Of a DNA stretch of 21,217 bases, positions 1 to 6,742 are shown one piece after another. The notes under the pieces are model-generated. The model worked only from the letters and a program-made list of their open reading frames with translations, had not been told where the DNA came from and did no database searches. Source of the stretch: VRUE01 sp036271315 (GTDB lineage Bacteria > Actinomycetota > Thermoleophilia > Solirubrobacterales > 70-9); contig DATBAV010000002.1 of NCBI GenBank assembly GCA_036271315.1, forward strand, positions 1-21,217. The letters run 5' to 3'. The position numbers and the translations under genes are program-made. Each line of letters opens with the position of its first letter. Within the stretch, counting starts at the first letter, position 1.

Positions 1-57
1 GGCAATCACCGAGATGACTCCGGGGATCCCAAATCGCGTGCGTAGCGTCGAGAACAT
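1..57 (-). CDS. Partial N-terminus of a leftward gene (secreted or membrane protein)
   Basis: Only the first 19 codons are in the window; they read MFSTLRTRFGIPGVISVIA and the gene runs off the left edge. The ATG is at 57-55, with a good Shine-Dalgarno AAGGAG at 73-68 (10-nt spacing), so the start is well supported. A short basic stretch followed by a hydrophobic run looks like the beginning of a signal peptide or signal anchor. I recall this kind of N-terminus from secreted low-complexity or collagen-like proteins of Solirubrobacterales, but that is memory-based inference and the mature domain is not visible. A convincing promoter lies at 203-232. Function cannot be assigned. Confidence 0.6.
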   Translation of the reverse strand, partial: MFSTLRTRFGIPGVISVIA

Positions 58-202
58 CTAGATCTCTCTCCTTGTCCCGTGAGCCCCTCTGCCCGCCGCT
101 TCCCTTAGCGGCTTCCTCGAGGCTCGGTTATGTCCCTGTGGCGTCGCTGCTCAAACGAGCTGGTTCCCATAACTGACACTCGGGTTCCTAAACGACAGCG
201 TA
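58..202 (-). promoter_or_regulatory. Structured 5' leader of the left-edge gene
   Basis: If transcription starts about 7 nt downstream of the -10 at 203-209, the mRNA leader is roughly 140 nt, long for this window, where many genes look leaderless. It contains a perfect 6-bp hairpin (arms 95-100 and 107-112, 6-nt loop) 22 nt upstream of the Shine-Dalgarno. I recognise no known riboswitch. A regulatory role is inferred only from leader length and structure. Confidence 0.35.
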
Positions 203-232
203 AAGATAAACAGACGAGTTTGGCTTTGTCAA
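203..232 (-). promoter_or_regulatory. Sigma70-type promoter for the left-edge gene
   Basis: On the minus strand a perfect -35 TTGACA (232-227) is followed, after 17 nt, by TTATCT (209-204); TATCTT at 208-203 with 18-nt spacing is an alternative -10. This is the best housekeeping-type promoter in the window and it points at the leftward gene starting at 57. Confidence 0.6.
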
Positions 233-350
233 GGAACGAGAATGGTATGGCGATCTATCTCGCTCTCTGAGTGGCTTTGCGCAGAGCAAAGCACACGGCT
301 CAAGCCGCGACTTCGAGCTAGAAGAGGCAGATCTGCGGTAGCGAGAAAAG

Positions 351-437
351 CGGAGGGGGTGGGATTCGAACCCACGAGCGCCTTGCGACGCCAACAGTTT
401 TCGAGACTGCCCCGTTCAACCACTCCGGCACCCCTCC
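351..437 (-). tRNA. tRNA-Ser (anticodon CGA)
   Basis: The minus strand folds as a class II tRNA of 87 nt. The 7-bp acceptor stem is GGAGGGG (437-431) paired with CCCCTCC (358-352), with discriminator G at 351. The anticodon loop CTCGAAA is closed by AGT/ACT, giving anticodon CGA, which reads UCG. A long variable arm and the T-loop GGTTCGAATCC are present. CCA is not encoded. It faces away from the glycosyltransferase that follows, and a candidate -10 lies just upstream. Confidence 0.95.
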
Positions 438-455
438 GGGACTCAGTCGGCGCTG

Positions 456-461
456 ATTTTA
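456..461 (-). promoter_or_regulatory. Candidate -10 box for tRNA-Ser(CGA)
   Basis: TAAAAT on the minus strand (461-456) lies 18 nt upstream of the tRNA 5' end, so transcription would start about 12 nt before the mature tRNA. No good -35 is visible at 17-18 nt spacing. The site is only 58 nt from the divergent glycosyltransferase start at 520. Confidence 0.4.
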
Positions 462-519
462 CGGTCGGGCGGCTTCGGGGGTCTGCGGGCAGGCGTTCCC
501 GGCTCAAGAACCGGGGAGT

Positions 520-2472
520 TTGGGTCGATGCAGCCGCGTGGAAAGCACCGTGCAGACCCGGCTTGGGAGCTTCTTCGATCGCCACCCGCTGCTGCTGCGC
601 TCGTTGGCGATCGTCGCCCTGCTCTGGGGCGTCGGCTACCTGATCTGGCGCATCGGCTGGAGCAGCCAGGGGGCCAGCCCAGTTGCCTACGGAATGCTGC
701 TGTTGACCGAGATCTACGGGCTCTGGGCGCTGGGCACCCTGGCCTGGTTCTCCTGGTCGCGACCGCCCGCCGTGCGACCGGCGGCAACGCTGGGGCGCTC
801 GGTCGACGTCTACGTCTGCACCTATGACGAGCCCCACGAGGTGATCGCCGCCACCCTGGCCGGCTGCCGGGCGCTCACCTACCCACACACCACATACCTG
901 CTCGACGACGGCAAACGGCCGGAGATGGCGGAGCTCGCCCGCCTCGCCGGCGCCGAGTACCTGACCCGGCCCGACAACTCGCACGCCAAGGCCGGCAACA
1001 TCAACGCGGCGCTCACCCGCACCGAGGGCGAGCTGGTGCTGATGCTCGACGCCGACCACGTGCCGATGCCCGACGCGCTCGACGCGATGGTCGGCTACTT
1101 CGACGACGAGCGCATGGCCCTGGTCCAGAGCCCGCACGACTTCTTCAACCACGACTCGGTCCAGCACTACGTCGTCGGCCGCCACGAGCAGTCGCTCTTC
1201 TACCGCGTCGTCTGCCCCGGCAAGGACCGCCACGGCGCGGCCTACTGGTGCGGCTCGGCGGCGCTGATCCGCCGCGAGGCACTGCTCGAGATCGGCGGCG
1301 TCGCCACCGAGACGATCGCCGAGGATTTTCACACCACGATCCGCATGCAGCGGCACGGTTGGAAGAGCCGCTACCACGACGAGGTCCTGGTCCAGGGCCT
1401 CGCCCCGCACGACCTCGACGGCTACCTGCTGCAGCGCGACCGCTGGGCGCGCGGCAACCTCGCCGTCTTCACCCTGCCCGAGTCCCCCCTGCGCGCCTCC
1501 GAGCTGGCGCCGCTGCAGCGGCTCTCCTACTTCGCCAGCCTCTTCGCCTACCTGGCGCCGCCGATGCGGCTGCTGCTGATGGCGACGCTGGGCCTGGTGA
1601 TGTGGACCGGCGAGCTGCCGATGAAGATCAGCGTGGTGGCGCTGGCCGCCCTCTGGCTGCCCTACGTGACGCTCAACCTCGGCGCCGGCGCCGCCCTCGC
1701 CCGCGGCTACATGAAGATCGGCGAGACCGCCCACTACGAGCTGCTGACGATGGAGATCTACACCCGCGCCCTGCGCTGCATCTTCCGCCCCGGCCACACC
1801 GCCTTCAAGGTGACGCCGAAGCAGGGCACCGGCGGTGGCGGGTTCGAGTCGGTGCGCAAGCTGCGCCTGGTGATCGTCTGCGCCATCGTCGTCGGCACCG
1901 GCACCGCGATGCGCCTGCTCGACCTCGCCGGGGTCGGGCCGCTGCCCGACCTGCCCGGCATCGCCGCAGTGATCGTGCCGCTGCTCGGCCTGATCGAGAT
2001 GCGCCGCATCCTGCGTACGCTCTTCGCCGTCGGCAAGCGCCAGCAACGCCGACTCGTCTACCGCTTCGAGGGCGACGCCGAGGCCGAGTGCTACTCCGAG
2101 GAGGGACACGTCAGCGGTCGCCTGATCGACGCCAGCGCCGCCGGGGTCGGCTTGGTCCTCGACGCCCAGCTCACCGTCGGCGACAAGCCGGCGATCCTGC
2201 TGCAGCTCGAAGACGCCGCCGGCGACTCGCACGAGGTCGCGGCGCAGGTCGAGGTGCGCTCCTGCCGCGAAGCGGACGGACGCCACCTGGTCGGCGCGAC
2301 GATCACCGAAATCGACTCGGCATCGCGGATGCGGCTGATGGAGTGGTGCTACGTCGTCTGCAATCACGAGCGGCTGCGAGGCCACCGGCCGGCATTGCGC
2401 CCGGGCGAGGGCGAGTCGATCGTGCTCGAGCTGCCGGCTCCGCAAGCGATGCCGCAGACCGCGGTCGCCTAA
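520..2472 (+). CDS. BcsA-like processive glycosyltransferase with PilZ domain
   Basis: Membrane GT2 enzyme of the cellulose synthase family, expected to polymerise a nucleotide sugar and move the glucan across the membrane. Two N-terminal membrane segments (about 25-75) precede the GT2 domain. Its hallmarks are DDG (129-131), DAD (177-179), ED (268-269, matching the BcsA TED) and QRDRW (305-309). More membrane segments follow. FKVTPK (429-434) matches the FxVTxK gating loop of BcsA. The C-terminus is a PilZ domain with RxxxR (R511-R515) and DxSxxG (D537-G542), the c-di-GMP-binding residues, so allosteric activation by c-di-GMP is likely. No bcsB, bcsC or cellulase gene is nearby, so product identity is open; cellulose or another beta-glucan is inferred. 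Start is uncertain: TTG 520 is the longest, but GGGGAG lies only 1 nt before it. GTG 538 and GTG 550 (GGAAAG at 540-545) are in frame and plausible. Confidence 0.9.
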   Translation: MGRCSRVESTVQTRLGSFFDRHPLLLRSLAIVALLWGVGYLIWRIGWSSQGASPVAYGMLLLTEIYGLWALGTLAWFSWSRPPAVRPAATLGRSVDVYVCTYDEPHEVIAATLAGCRALTYPHTTYLLDDGKRPEMAELARLAGAEYLTRPDNSHAKAGNINAALTRTEGELVLMLDADHVPMPDALDAMVGYFDDERMALVQSPHDFFNHDSVQHYVVGRHEQSLFYRVVCPGKDRHGAAYWCGSAALIRREALLEIGGVATETIAEDFHTTIRMQRHGWKSRYHDEVLVQGLAPHDLDGYLLQRDRWARGNLAVFTLPESPLRASELAPLQRLSYFASLFAYLAPPMRLLLMATLGLVMWTGELPMKISVVALAALWLPYVTLNLGAGAALARGYMKIGETAHYELLTMEIYTRALRCIFRPGHTAFKVTPKQGTGGGGFESVRKLRLVIVCAIVVGTGTAMRLLDLAGVGPLPDLPGIAAVIVPLLGLIEMRRILRTLFAVGKRQQRRLVYRFEGDAEAECYSEEGHVSGRLIDASAAGVGLVLDAQLTVGDKPAILLQLEDAAGDSHEVAAQVEVRSCREADGRHLVGATITEIDSASRMRLMEWCYVVCNHERLRGHRPALRPGEGESIVLELPAPQAMPQTAVA

Positions 2473-2510
2473 CCGCTCACGGGCGCCGAGCAATACGCTT
2501 GCAGGACCAC

Positions 2511-2600
2511 GGAGAGGTGTCCGAGTGGCTTAAGGAGCGCGACTGGAAATCGCGTGGGCGGGGTTAACCCGCCTCGTGGGTTCGAATCCCACCCTCTCCG
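2511..2600 (+). tRNA. tRNA-Ser (anticodon GGA)
   Basis: Class II tRNA of 90 nt. Acceptor stem GGAGAGG (2511-2517) pairs with CCTCTCC (2593-2599), discriminator G2600. The anticodon stem CGCGA/TCGCG closes loop CTGGAAA, giving anticodon GGA, which reads UCC and UCU. It has a long variable arm and T-loop GGTTCGAATCC; CCA is not encoded. It starts 38 nt after the glycosyltransferase stop. TACGCT at 2494-2499 is a weak -10 candidate, so read-through from that gene or a separate promoter is possible. Confidence 0.95.
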
Positions 2601-2993
2601 CTAAGCGACGACGGGAATGCCCAGGTCCCGAGCGCGCTCACACAGGCTCTGATCGAAGCTGGCGACTCCGCCATGGTGATCTTCGGCCGTCAGCAAGACG
2701 CAGCAGTCGGGCAGTTTGAGGCCGGTCTCGGCCCGCAGGCCGGCGAGACGATGCGAAGCTTCATGCCCAAAGGCAAGCTCTCGAACCGAGAGCTTCTCGA
2801 GCGCTTCCCGCGCATCCTCCAGCCGACCCGCGCGAGCCGGCGCCACCAGGGTCTCGGCGAGACTGATCTGGCTGGTGCCGAGCAACTCCATTGCGTGGGT
2901 CCGAAGCAGTCCCACAGCTCGCTTGTGATGTCGGTCGCGCCCGTCGAGATGAGCGATCAAGACGCTCGCGTCGAGGACGATCACGGGGGCCAC
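2601..2993 (-). CDS. vapC: PIN-domain ribonuclease toxin, VapC type
   Basis: Single-domain PIN nuclease of 130 aa, the usual VapC length. The acidic metal-binding residues are in place: D8 (VLDASVLI), E47 (SLAETLV), D96 (KLPDCC) and D114 (ASFDQ). VapC toxins are Mg2+-dependent endoribonucleases that cut tRNA or rRNA loops when their antitoxin is degraded. The GTG start at 2993 lies inside the upstream antitoxin gene (13-nt overlap), as is usual in these pairs. The stop codon at 2601-2603 directly follows the last base of tRNA-Ser(GGA) on the other strand. The RNA target cannot be read from sequence. Confidence 0.88.
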   Translation of the reverse strand: MAPVIVLDASVLIAHLDGRDRHHKRAVGLLRTHAMELLGTSQISLAETLVAPARAGRLEDAREALEKLSVRELAFGHEASHRLAGLRAETGLKLPDCCVLLTAEDHHGGVASFDQSLCERARDLGIPVVA

Positions 2994-3235
2994 TCCTCGC
3001 GCAGCCGCTCGAGCTCGCCCGGCTCGTACACCCCGGTAAGCGCCCCGGCGGTAGCGTCGATCTCCTCACGTCGCTTATCGGCTTCGGTGGCGATCGCCTT
3101 GGCGCCGGCAGCGGCAAGGCGCAGCAGCAACGCCTTGCGGTCGGTCACCGCGGGCCAGTGGCGCTCAGCGGCATCGAGCAGATCGCTTAGCTCGCCGGTG
3201 TCGGTGAGCATGTAACGAGGCTTCGTGGTCGGCAT
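2981..3235 (-). CDS. Probable antitoxin partner of the PIN toxin (VapB-like)
   Basis: 84-aa protein encoded just upstream of the PIN toxin and overlapping it by 13 nt. ATG 3235 is chosen (MPTTKPRYMLTD); an upstream in-frame extension to 3298 would run through the candidate operator region. An N-terminal basic and beta-like stretch is followed by helix-forming, charged sequence ending in LERLREEWPP. This fits an antitoxin with N-terminal DNA-binding or dimerisation and a C-terminal toxin-wrapping tail. I do not recognise a named VapB fold. The role is inferred from gene order, size and overlap. No clear Shine-Dalgarno is seen. A perfect 13-bp palindrome sits 7 nt upstream of the start, suggesting autorepression. 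Confidence 0.75.
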   Translation of the reverse strand: MPTTKPRYMLTDTGELSDLLDAAERHWPAVTDRKALLLRLAAAGAKAIATEADKRREEIDATAGALTGVYEPGELERLREEWPP

Positions 3236-3241
3236 GCGTCG

Positions 3242-3299
3242 GAGTGTAACACTCAGTTTGAATGGTGTTGCACCGTCTGCGGTAGCCGAATGCACCATT
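3242..3299. promoter_or_regulatory. Palindromic operator region of the toxin-antitoxin operon
   Basis: GAGTGTAACACTC (3242-3254) is a perfect palindrome with 6-bp arms, just upstream of the antitoxin ATG at 3235. A second short dyad, GGTG-TTG-CACC, lies at 3264-3274, and AATGGTG (3261-3267) recurs inverted as CACCATT (3293-3299). Clustered dyads before an antitoxin gene are typical of autoregulatory operators; binding is inferred. Confidence 0.5.
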
Positions 3300-3336
3300 T
3301 CCGCTCAAGGCCGGAGCGGCCGGACGTCTCCCCCTC

Positions 3337-3825
3337 TCAGCGTCGGTCGGCGAAGAAGCCGCGCAGCAAGGCGGCGCACTCGGCTTCGAGCACGCCGCCG
3401 CTCACTCCTGGGCGGTGATTGAGGGCGGGCTCGGCAAGCACGTCGAGGACGCTTCCGGCAGCCCCGGCCTTGGGGTCGGGGGCGCCGAAGACGACGCTGG
3501 GGATGCGGGCGAGGACGATCGCCCCGGCGCACATCGCGCAGGGCTCCAGCGTCACGTAGAGGGTCGTGCCGGGAAGGCGCCAGCCGCCGAGGGCCTCGGC
3601 GGCTGCGCGGATGGCGAGGATCTCGGCGTGGGCGGTTGGGTCGGCGCGCAGCTCGCGCTCGTTGCCGGCGGCGGCGAGCACCTCCCCCGCGCGCGCGATC
3701 ACGGCGCCGATCGGCACGTCGCCATGGCGCTCGGCGTCGCGCGCCCGCTCGATCGCCAGCTCCATCATCCGCTCGGCAAGCGGCTTTGCAACGTCGTCGT
3801 ACATACATGGGGGAGTATGTGGCAC
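3337..3825 (-). CDS. tadA: tRNA-specific adenosine deaminase
   Basis: Zinc-dependent deaminase of the CDA superfamily that converts A34 to inosine in the wobble position of tRNA-Arg(ACG), an essential step in decoding. The zinc site is complete: HAE at 66-68 (H66 ligand, E68 proton shuttle) and PCAMC at 95-99 (C96, C99 ligands). Length of 142-162 aa fits the family. The longest start is GTG 3825; ATG 3804 (MYDDVA) or the Met codons before MELAIERAR are alternatives, and none has a strong Shine-Dalgarno. It is transcribed toward the toxin-antitoxin pair, 101 nt away, and divergently from the subtilase. Guanine deaminase relatives share the motif, but TadA is the best fit. Confidence 0.9.
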   Translation of the reverse strand: MPHTPPCMYDDVAKPLAERMMELAIERARDAERHGDVPIGAVIARAGEVLAAAGNERELRADPTAHAEILAIRAAAEALGGWRLPGTTLYVTLEPCAMCAGAIVLARIPSVVFGAPDPKAGAAGSVLDVLAEPALNHRPGVSGGVLEAECAALLRGFFADRR

Positions 3826-3898
3826 TACAACTTCGCCGGCGGGCCGGTGTTAGGGAGGGGCCCCGCTCGATTGCAGGGATTCAGGGGCAAACGCAAAG

Positions 3899-5260
3899 AT
3901 GAATCGACGCTTCCCGATCGCCGCCGCAACCCTGCTCGCGGCCCTGATGCTCGCGCCGGCACCGAGCCAAGCCGCGATCGGCGTCTCTGACGCGCACGGC
4001 TTCGTCCCGCACAGGCTGATCGTCAAGCTCGCGGGCGCCGAGCGGGCCCAGACCGTCGCCCTGCCACGGCAGACCAGCGTCGCCGAGGCGGCGGTCGCCC
4101 TGCAAGCCAACCCCGACGTCGCCTACGCTGCGCCCGATTACATCGCCACCGCCTCGGCGAGCGAAGAAGAACCGGCGGTTCCAAACGACCCCGGACCGCT
4201 CAGCGGCCCGCCGGGCCCGCCGGGCGGCTGGGTCTCGAAGCAGTGGAACTTCCTACCCTGGGCGGGCCTGCCGACGCCGCTGGTTCCCCTCTCCCCGGGT
4301 GGCATCGACGCCATCGGCGCCTGGGAAAACCTCGAAGCGGCGGGGCATCCCGGTGCCGAAGGCGTGACCGTCGCCGTGCTCGACACCGGCATCGCCTACC
4401 GCTCGCTGGGCAGGCGTTTCCGCCGCAGCCCCGACTTCGCCGCCGGGCAGTTCGTCAAGGGCCATGACTTCGTCGACGGCGATCGCCTGCCGCTCGACGA
4501 AAACGGGCACGGCACGCACGTCGCCGGCACGATCGCCGAGAAGACCAACAACGGCATCGGCCTCACCGGCCTCGCCTACCGGGCGAAGCTGATGCCGGTG
4601 CGGGTGCTCGACGCCCAGGGGCGTGGCCGCGCCGATCAGATCGCGAAAGGCATCCGCTTCGCCGTCGCCAACGGCGCCGACGTGATCAACATGAGCTTCA
4701 ACTTCGGCTGCGGCCGCGAAGTGCCCGAGGTCGACGAAGCGCTGCAGCAGGCCTACCGCCACGGGGTGATCGCGGTCGCCTCGGTGGGCAACCTCGGCTC
4801 GGAGGCATGCGTCGCCCCGCCGGCGACCAGCCCGCACACGATCGGCGTCGGCGGCAGCACCGAGGGTGGCTGCCTGGGCGACTACTCGCTGTCCGGGCGC
4901 GACGTCGACGTGATCGCGCCCGGCGGCGGCCCGTCGCTGACCGGCTGCCCGTCGATCTCCTCGGGCTCGATCTACCAGGTGACCCTGAAGGCCGGCAGCA
5001 CGCGACGCTTCGGCGAGCCCGGCAGCTATGTCGGCACCTCGATGGCGGCCGCCCACGTCTCCGGCGTCGCCGCGATGGTGCTGGCCAGCGGTACGGTCAA
5101 ACGCAATCCCACCCCGGGACGGGTGGCGGCGGTGACGAAACGCCTGCGCCGCACGGCGCGCAGCATCGGACAACCGGCGACACGCGAGGGCGCCGGCCTG
5201 ATCGACGCCGCCCTGGCGACCGAACCGCGCGGCCAGGCGCACGCAACCCGTAACCGCTGA
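3899..5260 (+). CDS. Secreted subtilisin-family serine protease (S8) with propeptide
   Basis: Exported S8 protease of 453 aa. A signal peptide occupies residues 1-26 (cleavage probably after SQA). Residues 33-85 (RLIVKLAGA to VAYAAPDYIA) look like a fervidolysin- or I9-type inhibitory prodomain, then a Pro/Gly-rich linker. The catalytic triad is complete: D162 in AVLDTGI, H204 in NGHGTHVAG, S381 in GTSMAAAHVSG, with N298 (SVGN) as oxyanion residue. It resembles thermitase-like or fervidolysin-like subtilases and should be self-activated outside the cell. No C-terminal anchor is seen. The ATG is preceded by AGGGG at 3883-3887 (11 nt). It stands alone, divergent from tadA with a 73-nt shared upstream region. 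Cysteines at 271, 304, 325 and 350 could form disulfides. Confidence 0.93.
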   Translation: MNRRFPIAAATLLAALMLAPAPSQAAIGVSDAHGFVPHRLIVKLAGAERAQTVALPRQTSVAEAAVALQANPDVAYAAPDYIATASASEEEPAVPNDPGPLSGPPGPPGGWVSKQWNFLPWAGLPTPLVPLSPGGIDAIGAWENLEAAGHPGAEGVTVAVLDTGIAYRSLGRRFRRSPDFAAGQFVKGHDFVDGDRLPLDENGHGTHVAGTIAEKTNNGIGLTGLAYRAKLMPVRVLDAQGRGRADQIAKGIRFAVANGADVINMSFNFGCGREVPEVDEALQQAYRHGVIAVASVGNLGSEACVAPPATSPHTIGVGGSTEGGCLGDYSLSGRDVDVIAPGGGPSLTGCPSISSGSIYQVTLKAGSTRRFGEPGSYVGTSMAAAHVSGVAAMVLASGTVKRNPTPGRVAAVTKRLRRTARSIGQPATREGAGLIDAALATEPRGQAHATRNR

Positions 5261-5291
5261 CGGCAGCTGGGCAAGCAGATCAAGGACGCAG

Positions 5292-5308
5292 GGAGCGCGG
5301 CGTGCTCC
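5292..5308. terminator. Hairpin between convergent subtilase and usp genes
   Basis: GGAGCGC-GGC-GTGCTCC forms a 7-bp stem (one G-U pair) with a 3-nt loop, 32 nt after the subtilase stop. There is no T-tract, so a factor-independent role is uncertain. Confidence 0.4.
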
Positions 5309-5316
5309 GCACGCAG

Positions 5317-5342
5317 GCGACCGAGGACGCCGATATGCGCCG
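5317..5342. repeat. 26-bp intergenic repeat, copy 1
   Basis: This stretch starts GCGACCGAGGACGCC and matches 9130-9155 at 25 of 26 positions; the only difference is T at 5334 against C at 9147. It lies between the convergent subtilase and usp genes. Both copies occupy convergent gene junctions, suggesting a dispersed intergenic element or a conserved terminator-like signal. Confidence 0.65.
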
Positions 5343-5353
5343 CCCAGATGGCG

Positions 5354-5797
5354 TCAGGTAGTGCGGACGATGATCACGCTGCAAGGAGCGTGGTGGGAGA
5401 CGTTGTTGGGGACGCTGCCGAGCAGGAAGCGCCGCGCCCCGGTCATGCCCTTGTTGCCGACCACGATCAGGTCGGCCTTGGTTTCTTCGGCGACATTGAG
5501 GATGCCCTCGGCGGGATCGCCCTCGACCGGGTGCGTCTGCACCTCGATTCCCTCCTTGCGGGCCGACGCGGCGGCGGCGTCGAGGACCAGATTGACGTCC
5601 TCGCGCGGCCCGATCTCGTACTGGACATCCGCCGGAGCGCCTTCCTTCTCGCCTTCGACCCGCCGCTTTGGGACCGGCGCGTAGGCGCTGACGATGCTGA
5701 GCTGGGCGCCGGCGAGCTTGGCGAGGTCGACGGCCTGGTGGACCGCCTCGGCGGCCGTCTCCGACCCATCGGTTCCAACCACGATGCGAGTGAACAC
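5354..5797 (-). CDS. Universal stress protein, UspA family
   Basis: 147-aa single-domain Usp, the standard length. It begins FTRIVVGTDGS and carries the ATP-binding signature GxxGx9GS at residues 114-128 (GNKG...LLGS), followed by VSHHAPCSVIIV. This places it with the ATP-binding Usp proteins common in actinobacteria; these are linked to stress, starvation and hypoxia survival, usually as small cytosolic dimers. The GTG start at 5797 is supported by GAGGAGG ending 4 nt upstream. A possible 50-aa membrane protein is encoded 38 nt upstream on the same strand and may be co-transcribed. The subtilase gene converges on it, with a hairpin and a repeat in the 93-nt gap. Confidence 0.93.
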   Translation of the reverse strand: MFTRIVVGTDGSETAAEAVHQAVDLAKLAGAQLSIVSAYAPVPKRRVEGEKEGAPADVQYEIGPREDVNLVLDAAAASARKEGIEVQTHPVEGDPAEGILNVAEETKADLIVVGNKGMTGARRFLLGSVPNNVSHHAPCSVIIVRTT

Positions 5798-5835
5798 GCC
5801 GCCTCCTCTGCTCGGTCAGCTAAACGGGGCCGATA

Positions 5836-5988
5836 CTAACGGGCGCCGTGGGTTCGAACAGGCAGGCCGTGAAAACGGTCGCCGAGGATTTCGCTCGGCG
5901 TCGTTGCCAGGCGGTAGATCGCGATCCCCATTGAGGCGAGCAGGCAGATCAGCAGCACCGCCATTCCGGCTTTCCACATAACTGGCAT
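5836..5988 (-). CDS. Possible small single-pass membrane protein (50 aa)
   Basis: A 50-aa reading frame from ATG 5988 (MPVMWKAG) has one clear membrane segment (residues about 8-26, AGMAVLLICLLASMGIAIY) followed by a short hydrophilic tail ending RTHGAR. ATG 5979 is an alternative start. It fills most of the gap between the usp gene (38 nt downstream, same strand) and the divergent hydrolase, whose ATG is 15 nt away. No Shine-Dalgarno is apparent. I do not recognise a family. A real small membrane protein is favoured by the compact hydrophobic segment, but chance cannot be excluded at this length. Confidence 0.42.
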   Translation of the reverse strand: MPVMWKAGMAVLLICLLASMGIAIYRLATTPSEILGDRFHGLPVRTHGAR

Positions 5989-6003
5989 TAGGCTGATCTC
6001 ATC

Positions 6004-6714
6004 ATGGAGAAGGTCGCTGATGGCGTCTGGCTGCTGCGCGGAGACACCCGCAAGGCGATGAACATCTACTTCCTCGAGGACGGGGACGGGGTCGTGCAGT
6101 TCGACGCCGGGACCAAGGCGATGGTGAAGCAGGCGCGGGCCGCCGCCGCCCAGCTCGGCGGGTTGAAGCGAGTCGTGCTCGGCCACGCTCATGCCGACCA
6201 CCGCGGCACCGCTCCCTCGATGGGGGTCCCGGTCTTCTGCCATCCCGACGAGGTCGCCGACGCCGAAAGCGACGCCGTGCAGTGGCGCTACCTCGAACTA
6301 TCGGCGTTGCCGGCGCCGGCCCGCTGGATCTACCCGATGCTGCTGCGCCGCTGGGACGGCGGTGCCGTCAAGATCGACGGCACCGTCTCCGAAGGGGACG
6401 AGGTAGCGGGCTTTCGCGTCATCCACTTTCCCGGCCACGCCCCCGGCCTGATCGGCCTCTGGCGCGAGAGCGACCGGCTGGCGATCGTCAGCGACGTCGT
6501 CTACCTGATCGACTCGGCCCGCATGGGATTGCCCCTGCCGAAGGGCGAGGCAAGCGTCCCCCATCCCGCCTGGGGCTGGGACCAGGCGAAGGCGAAAGAG
6601 TCGGTGCGCAAGCTGGCGGCGCTGGAACCAACGCTGATCTGCACCGGCCACAACGAGCCACTGCGAGGCGACAACCTGCGCCCGGCGCTGGAACGAGCGG
6701 CCGAGAAGTACTGA
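6004..6714 (+). CDS. Metallo-beta-lactamase-fold hydrolase
   Basis: 236-aa MBL-fold enzyme. The metal-binding set is complete: HAHADH (H61, H63, D65, H66), H145 in HFPGHAPG, D164 in IVSDVVY and H216 in CTGHNEP. This gives a binuclear Zn or Fe hydrolase of the glyoxalase II-like or lactonase-like branch. The substrate cannot be told from sequence; typical ones are thioesters, lactones or phosphoesters. No signal peptide, so cytoplasmic. The ATG has no Shine-Dalgarno and may be leaderless or near-leaderless. A hairpin follows the stop codon directly, so it is probably a single-gene unit, separate from the membrane protein downstream. Confidence 0.88.
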   Translation: MEKVADGVWLLRGDTRKAMNIYFLEDGDGVVQFDAGTKAMVKQARAAAAQLGGLKRVVLGHAHADHRGTAPSMGVPVFCHPDEVADAESDAVQWRYLELSALPAPARWIYPMLLRRWDGGAVKIDGTVSEGDEVAGFRVIHFPGHAPGLIGLWRESDRLAIVSDVVYLIDSARMGLPLPKGEASVPHPAWGWDQAKAKESVRKLAALEPTLICTGHNEPLRGDNLRPALERAAEKY

Positions 6715-6740
6715 GCGAGGTGGCGCCGGCGGCCCTCGCT
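6714..6740 (+). terminator. Hairpin at the 3' end of the MBL hydrolase gene
   Basis: AGCGAGG (6714-6720, using the last base of the stop codon) pairs with CCTCGCT (6734-6740) around a GC-rich 13-nt loop. No T-run follows. Position directly after the stop supports a transcription-end or mRNA-stabilising hairpin. Confidence 0.4.
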
Positions 6741-6742
6741 GC

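Noticed and set aside
229..2493. 754-aa open frame antisense to the glycosyltransferase
   Set aside because: It mirrors the GC-rich third codon positions of the real gene, runs over a tRNA gene, and its translation is low-complexity, rich in Ala, Gly, Arg and His with no domain. The plus-strand frame has full GT2 and PilZ motifs.
3337..3422. Possible second copy of the coding palindrome around the GGCGAAGAAG stretch near 3349
   Set aside because: Only a short stretch matches and it is explained by common Phe-Phe-Ala codons in tadA; there is no inverted partner.
4253..5242. 329-aa frame antisense to the subtilase
   Set aside because: Composition-driven shadow; the plus strand carries the complete catalytic triad and signal peptide.
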